A stretch of DNA of 23,348 bases. Source: Bifidobacterium breve. GTDB lineage: Bacteria > Actinomycetota > Actinomycetes > S36-B12. Location: positions 1 through 23,348 of the forward strand of contig CALPZT020000002.1 in the NCBI GenBank assembly GCA_943328365.2. The letters run 5' to 3'. The notes below the pieces were generated by a model. It was not told where the DNA came from, made no database searches, and worked only from the letters and a program-made list of their open reading frames with translations. Positions 20,004 through 23,348 of this stretch are shown here, piece by piece (the stretch's first letter is position 1; every line of letters begins with the position of its first letter). Made by a program: the position numbers and the translations under genes.

Positions 20004-21902
20004 TCAGGCCCGGAAGTCCGACATCGGCTTGCGCGTCATCGCGACCCTCGACGCATTGAGGATCGCGAGCACGTCGATTGCCTCCTGGGCGACGGCGCCG
20101 GCGATCGGTGGGAGCAGGCCGAACACGGCGAGCACCATTCCGATGCAGCTCAGCACAATCCCGCCGATCGCCGTCTGCAGGGCGATTCGCCGCATACGGC
20201 GTCCGATATGCATGAGCTCGTCGAGTCGGTCGAGCGACGAGTCGAGGACAACAGCGGAGGCCGCCTCGGCGGTCACGTCGTTGTTCTTGCCGAAGGCGAC
20301 CCCGACCGTCGCGGCGGTCATGGCCGGGGCATCGTTGATGCCGTCCCCGAGGAAGACCGTCGGCGCGAGCATCGTCTCGGCTCGAACCATCGCGAGCTTC
20401 TCCTCGGGCGAGACCGAGGCGTGCGCCTCATCGAGCCCGACGCGATCCGCGAGGTACTCGACCTCGCTGGCTCGATCCCCCGAGATGAGGAGCGTTCGGA
20501 TGACCCCGTGCCTGCGCGACAGGTGCTCGATGAACTCCCTCGCCCCCTGTCGCGGCTCGTCCCGAAAGGCAAGCGTGCCGGCGTAGGCATCGTCGATGAC
20601 CACGACGCACTCGAGCCCGCCGGCCTCCGGGGGCAGTTGCGCATGGATGCCCGGGTGCGAGAGGGCGATCGCCTTCCGCCCCGTCACGAGAACCCGTCGA
20701 CCTTCGACCACGCCCTCCAGCCCGAGTCCCGGCCGCTCCGACGCACGCTCGACGAGCATCATCGGGATGCCGACAACTGCCCGTGTCACCGCGACCGCAA
20801 GCGGGTGGCGGCTGTAGCGCTCGATCGACCCGGTGATCGCGAGCACTTCCTCGCGAGTGAACCCGGGGGCGATCGCGGTGCTCGTGAGCGTCGGCTCGCC
20901 GTACGTGAGCGTGCCGGTCTTGTCGAAGATCATCGTTCGTGCGGTGCTGATCCGCTCGAGCATCGACGGATCCTTCACGATGATTCCGTGGTGCGCAGCA
21001 AGGGATATCGCACCGACGATTGCGACCGGTACCCCGATGAGGAGCGGGCACGGTGTTGCGATGACAAGCACGGCCAGGAACCGGTTCGGGTCACCGCTCA
21101 CGATCCACCCCGTGATCGCGAGGGCCAATGCGATGAGCGTGTATCCGAACCCGAGCCGATCTGCGAGACGTCGCATCGGCGGCCGTTTCGCCTCCGCCCG
21201 ATGCAGCACACTCACGATCTGCGCATAGCGGCTATCCAGGGCGGTGCGGTCGGCGCGGATGACGAGCGCCTCGAGTCCGTTGATGGCACCGGAGAGCACG
21301 GACGAGCCGGGCGACTTCGCGATGACATAGGGCTCGCCGGTGAGGTAGGACTCGTCCATGGCCCCGTGCCCCTCGAGGACAGTCGCGTCGACGGGGCAGA
21401 TCTCATGCGGGAGGAGGACGAGTTCGTCGCCGATCTCGACGCCGGCCACGTCGAGATCGGTGAGCCCACCGTCGCTTCCCCGACGGTGCGCGATCGTCGG
21501 GCTCCGCCTGGCCAGCGCCTCGAGCACCTGTGATGCCCGCGTCGATGCTGCGTCCTCGAGCGCCTCCCCGCCGGAGAGCATGAGCGCGATGATGCTCGCA
21601 ACGAGCCACTCGCCGAGCGCGGCAGATGTGATGAGGGCGAGTATGCCGAGCAGGTCGGCGCCGAATCTTCTGCGGAAGGCATCGCGTACGACCCGGCCGA
21701 GCATCGGCACGCCCACGATGACGGTTGCGATGACGAGCGGAGCCTTGGCCAACCACTCCTCGCCGTGCAGCGCCCAGATGATCGCCGACACCGCTATGGC
21801 AGCAAGGACTCCGATCGCGGTTCTGCCGCGCCATGACGTCGCGAAGACCCGCAGGTATGGCGCGATACCCCCGTCCGCCCGTGATTCACTCATGTTCGTC
21901 AT
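20004..21902 (-). CDS. P1B-type heavy-metal translocating ATPase with TPC motif
   Basis: The 632-residue product (from the preferred ATG) is a cation-exporting P-type ATPase of the inner membrane. Actuator motif TGE (188-190), transmembrane metal motif TPCP (283-286), phosphorylation site DKTGT with Asp327, the HP locus SRHPLA (365-370) and GDGINDAPA (519-527) are all intact. There is no N-terminal HMA metal-binding domain. The TPC form of the membrane motif, rather than CPC or SPC, is seen in less-studied P1B subgroups, so the metal cannot be assigned. The frame extends to 22025 but the added part is untypical; Met at 21893 is another possible start. It follows the TauE gene by 155 bp containing palindromes and a hairpin, so it may have its own promoter. 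Confidence 0.93.
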   Translation of the reverse strand: MTNMSESRADGGIAPYLRVFATSWRGRTAIGVLAAIAVSAIIWALHGEEWLAKAPLVIATVIVGVPMLGRVVRDAFRRRFGADLLGILALITSAALGEWLVASIIALMLSGGEALEDAASTRASQVLEALARRSPTIAHRRGSDGGLTDLDVAGVEIGDELVLLPHEICPVDATVLEGHGAMDESYLTGEPYVIAKSPGSSVLSGAINGLEALVIRADRTALDSRYAQIVSVLHRAEAKRPPMRRLADRLGFGYTLIALALAITGWIVSGDPNRFLAVLVIATPCPLLIGVPVAIVGAISLAAHHGIIVKDPSMLERISTARTMIFDKTGTLTYGEPTLTSTAIAPGFTREEVLAITGSIERYSRHPLAVAVTRAVVGIPMMLVERASERPGLGLEGVVEGRRVLVTGRKAIALSHPGIHAQLPPEAGGLECVVVIDDAYAGTLAFRDEPRQGAREFIEHLSRRHGVIRTLLISGDRASEVEYLADRVGLDEAHASVSPEEKLAMVRAETMLAPTVFLGDGINDAPAMTAATVGVAFGKNNDVTAEAASAVVLDSSLDRLDELMHIGRRMRRIALQTAIGGIVLSCIGMVLAVFGLLPPIAGAVAQEAIDVLAILNASRVAMTRKPMSDFRA

Positions 21903-21918
21903 TGTCCGGTCGCAGGCA

Positions 21919-22005
21919 CCTTCATGAAGGATCGTGGGCCTTGCGGATCCTGGAGGCGGGCAGGCCACCACCCTGTTCCGTCCGATCGAGTTCGGCACCG
22001 AATTC
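21919..22005 (-). promoter_or_regulatory. Palindromes upstream of the P-type ATPase gene
   Basis: A perfect 12-bp palindrome CCTTCATGAAGG is at 21919-21930, and an 18-bp near-palindrome GAGTTCGG-CA-CCGAATTC (one mismatched pair) at 21988-22005. Either could bind a metal sensor. No convincing -35/-10 pair was found. Confidence 0.4.
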
Positions 22006-22034
22006 CCGGCGGTCCCGGACCTCACCGCCCGATT

Positions 22035-22053
22035 CGACCCGGTGAGCGGGTCG
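22035..22053 (-). terminator. Hairpin just after the TauE gene, possible terminator
   Basis: Perfect 7-bp arms (CGACCCG/CGGGTCG) surround a 5-nt loop, 5 bp after the TauE/SafE stop. No U-run follows, so termination would be partial or factor-aided. An overlapping CTCACCG/CGGTGAG pair (22021-22046) is an alternative fold. Confidence 0.4.
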
Positions 22054-22057
22054 CAAC

Positions 22058-22837
22058 CTACTGAGGTCCGAGGAGGAGCGCCTCCACGACCATCCAGACC
22101 GCGAGGAGGACGAGCAACCCTGCGAAGGCGCGCTCAAGGAGTCGTTGCGAGACGGCCAGGTTCGCCCGCGAGGCGATGACCGAGCCGATGAGACCGCCCA
22201 CGATCACGACGAGCGGAAGCTGCCAGGGAATGTCGTGCCACGTGTCGGCCCTGAAGACGAGTGCCGTGACGCTGTTCAAGGCAACGATGACGAGCGAGGT
22301 CCCAGCCGCCACCCCGAACGGGAAGCCGAAGACAAGGACGAGGGCCGGCACGATGAGGAACCCGCCGCCCACGCCGAAGATGCCGGTGAGCAGACCGACG
22401 CCGGAGGCGACAACGACCGTCAGCCAGAGGCTTGTTTCCCGCGTTCCCACCGGTTCGGGCCCGGATCCCTTGCGCCACATGGCAAACGCCGCGCCCACCA
22501 TCACGAGAGCAAAGCCGGCGATGAGCGCAGTTTCGGGGATATGCGGCGCAATGCGGGTGCCGGCGAGGGTGCCGGCAACCCCCAGGATCCAGAACAGCAG
22601 GGCCTGGCGAAATCGGACCTGACCGAGACGCATTCGGGGTATTGCCCCGAATGCGGCCGCTACGGCCACGACCGCAAGGGACGCGGTCGTGGCTTGCAGA
22701 GCGGTGAAATCGAACAGGTAGAGGAACGCCGGCACCGCAAGCACGGCCCCGCCTGCCCCGACGAGGCCGAGGATCGCGCCGACCGCAAGCCCGACGATGA
22801 GAGCTTCGACGATGATCACGACGGTGGCACCTTCCAT
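22058..22837 (-). CDS. Sulfite exporter TauE/SafE family membrane protein
   Basis: The 259-residue product is a polytopic permease of about eight helices with the internal duplication of the family: LGLVGAGGAVLAVPAFLYLF (~24-43) and GIFGVGGGFLIVPALVLVFG (~152-171). Members export small sulfur compounds or organic anions; substrate cannot be told from sequence. It starts 36 bp after the rhodanese gene, so both probably share a transcript. That pairing fits sulfide/persulfide detoxification loci such as the staphylococcal cst operon, where TauE is encoded near a metallo-beta-lactamase-rhodanese fusion. A hairpin follows its stop. Confidence 0.93.
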   Translation of the reverse strand: MEGATVVIIVEALIVGLAVGAILGLVGAGGAVLAVPAFLYLFDFTALQATTASLAVVAVAAAFGAIPRMRLGQVRFRQALLFWILGVAGTLAGTRIAPHIPETALIAGFALVMVGAAFAMWRKGSGPEPVGTRETSLWLTVVVASGVGLLTGIFGVGGGFLIVPALVLVFGFPFGVAAGTSLVIVALNSVTALVFRADTWHDIPWQLPLVVIVGGLIGSVIASRANLAVSQRLLERAFAGLLVLLAVWMVVEALLLGPQ

Positions 22838-22873
22838 GCGGTCGAGAGCGGGATGGCGCCTGACGATCTCACA

Positions 22874-23348
22874 TCAGTCCGCGTACGCGGCACCGATCCG
22901 ATGGCCGACGGCTGGTCGCGTGATCGTGAGCCCAGCAGCCTCGGCGTTCACGAAGTCGTCATCAACGTGCACGACCGGAATGTCGAAGCCGTCGAGCAGC
23001 GATGCTCCGATCGATGCCCGGAAGCCGCTGCCGCAGTAAATCCAGACCGGCCCGTGATCGGCGCTGGCGCCGGCCCAATCGGACACCTCATCGATGCGCG
23101 ATCGCAGCTCATGCAGCGGAACATGCTTGGCACCGCTGACATATCCGTCGTCGAACTCGCCGTTGCGTCGCAGGTCGAGCACGGGGATCGCCGGATCCTC
23201 GGCCAATGCGGTCGCGAGATCGGCGTGGGTCGCGCGCCGGTAGCCGGAGACGGGGGCCGCGGGGCTCGCCCACTCCTTCGACGTGCCGACGGCGTAGGCA
23301 GCCGGGCGATCGATACCGATGCGCACGAGCTCGCGCTGCATCAACTGC
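22874..23348 (-). CDS. Rhodanese-domain protein, probably C-terminal part of an MBL-fold/rhodanese fusion (5' end outside window)
   Basis: Only the last ~158 codons are in the window and the frame is open at the edge, so the start is unseen. The visible part has IGIDRPAAYAVG, a linker motif found in MBL-fold hydrolases fused to rhodaneses, then a complete rhodanese domain: VLDLRRNGEFDDGYVSGAKH, VPLHEL, and active-site loop IYCGSGFRASIGAS with the catalytic Cys. Persulfide dioxygenase-sulfurtransferase fusions have this shape; the N-terminal MBL part is inferred, not seen. It ends 36 bp before the TauE gene. If only a tandem rhodanese (thiosulfate sulfurtransferase) precedes, the same ending would fit. 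Confidence 0.85.
   Translation of the reverse strand, partial: QLMQRELVRIGIDRPAAYAVGTSKEWASPAAPVSGYRRATHADLATALAEDPAIPVLDLRRNGEFDDGYVSGAKHVPLHELRSRIDEVSDWAGASADHGPVWIYCGSGFRASIGASLLDGFDIPVVHVDDDFVNAEAAGLTITRPAVGHRIGAAYAD

Noticed and set aside
20001..21533. 510-codon plus-strand open frame antisense to the P-type ATPase
   Set aside because: Composition is typical of an antisense shadow (Arg, His, Asp, Glu-rich), and the opposite strand has every P-type ATPase motif.
1..23348. tRNA, rRNA, insertion sequence, prophage or integration site
   Set aside because: I saw no cloverleaf, transposase, integrase or terminal inverted repeats; composition looks even across the window.

Overview
The window is chromosomal DNA from a high-GC actinobacterium (Actinomycetota; Micrococcales or a relative seems likeliest, but genus cannot be read from the sequence). 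The evidence is the mraZ-rsmH-ftsL-ftsI-murE-murF order, actinobacterial families (DUF3040, SAV_6107-type HEPN, DUF6504, DnaE2), TAnnnT -10 boxes close to start codons, and a TCGAAC-N4-GTTCGA LexA box.

Region 1 (1-6720, minus strand) is the start of the division and cell wall (dcw) operon, read right to left: a promoter overlapping three MraZ boxes, mraZ, a 229-bp gap with a hairpin and a possible 24-codon ORF, an unlisted 43-codon membrane microprotein gene, then rsmH, ftsL, ftsI, murE and murF (cut by the window edge). Most junctions are 4-bp ATGA overlaps. Region 2 (6720-12200) holds envelope and secreted proteins on both strands: a secreted probable beta-propeller, a DUF3048 lipoprotein, a decapeptide-repeat protein coupled to an RDD membrane protein, a secretory-lipase family alpha/beta hydrolase, and DUF3040.

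Region 3 (12287-18280, minus strand) is the most interesting part. It looks like one SOS-regulated mutagenesis operon: promoter with a perfect LexA box, structured leader, DUF6504, HEPN protein, DnaE2 polymerase and a catalytically intact Y-family polymerase (DinB). ImuA'/ImuB are not seen. The junctions carry a 12-bp-arm stem-loop (HEPN/dnaE2) and three 18-bp repeats, each with a stop codon (dnaE2/dinB). The working model is that DNA damage removes LexA and expresses two error-prone polymerases together with a HEPN protein that has an Rx4H motif.

Region 4 (18381-19949, plus strand) has four small unrecognised genes: a helical soluble protein, a two-helix membrane protein, a Cys-containing 75-residue protein behind two palindromes, and a basic HTH-like protein with a long acidic tail. 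Region 5 (20004-23348, minus strand) has a P1B-type metal ATPase (TPC motif), a TauE/SafE exporter and the C-terminal rhodanese part of a protein that is probably a metallo-beta-lactamase-rhodanese fusion. The last two suggest sulfide/persulfide handling. All family calls come from reading motifs; no database search was run.
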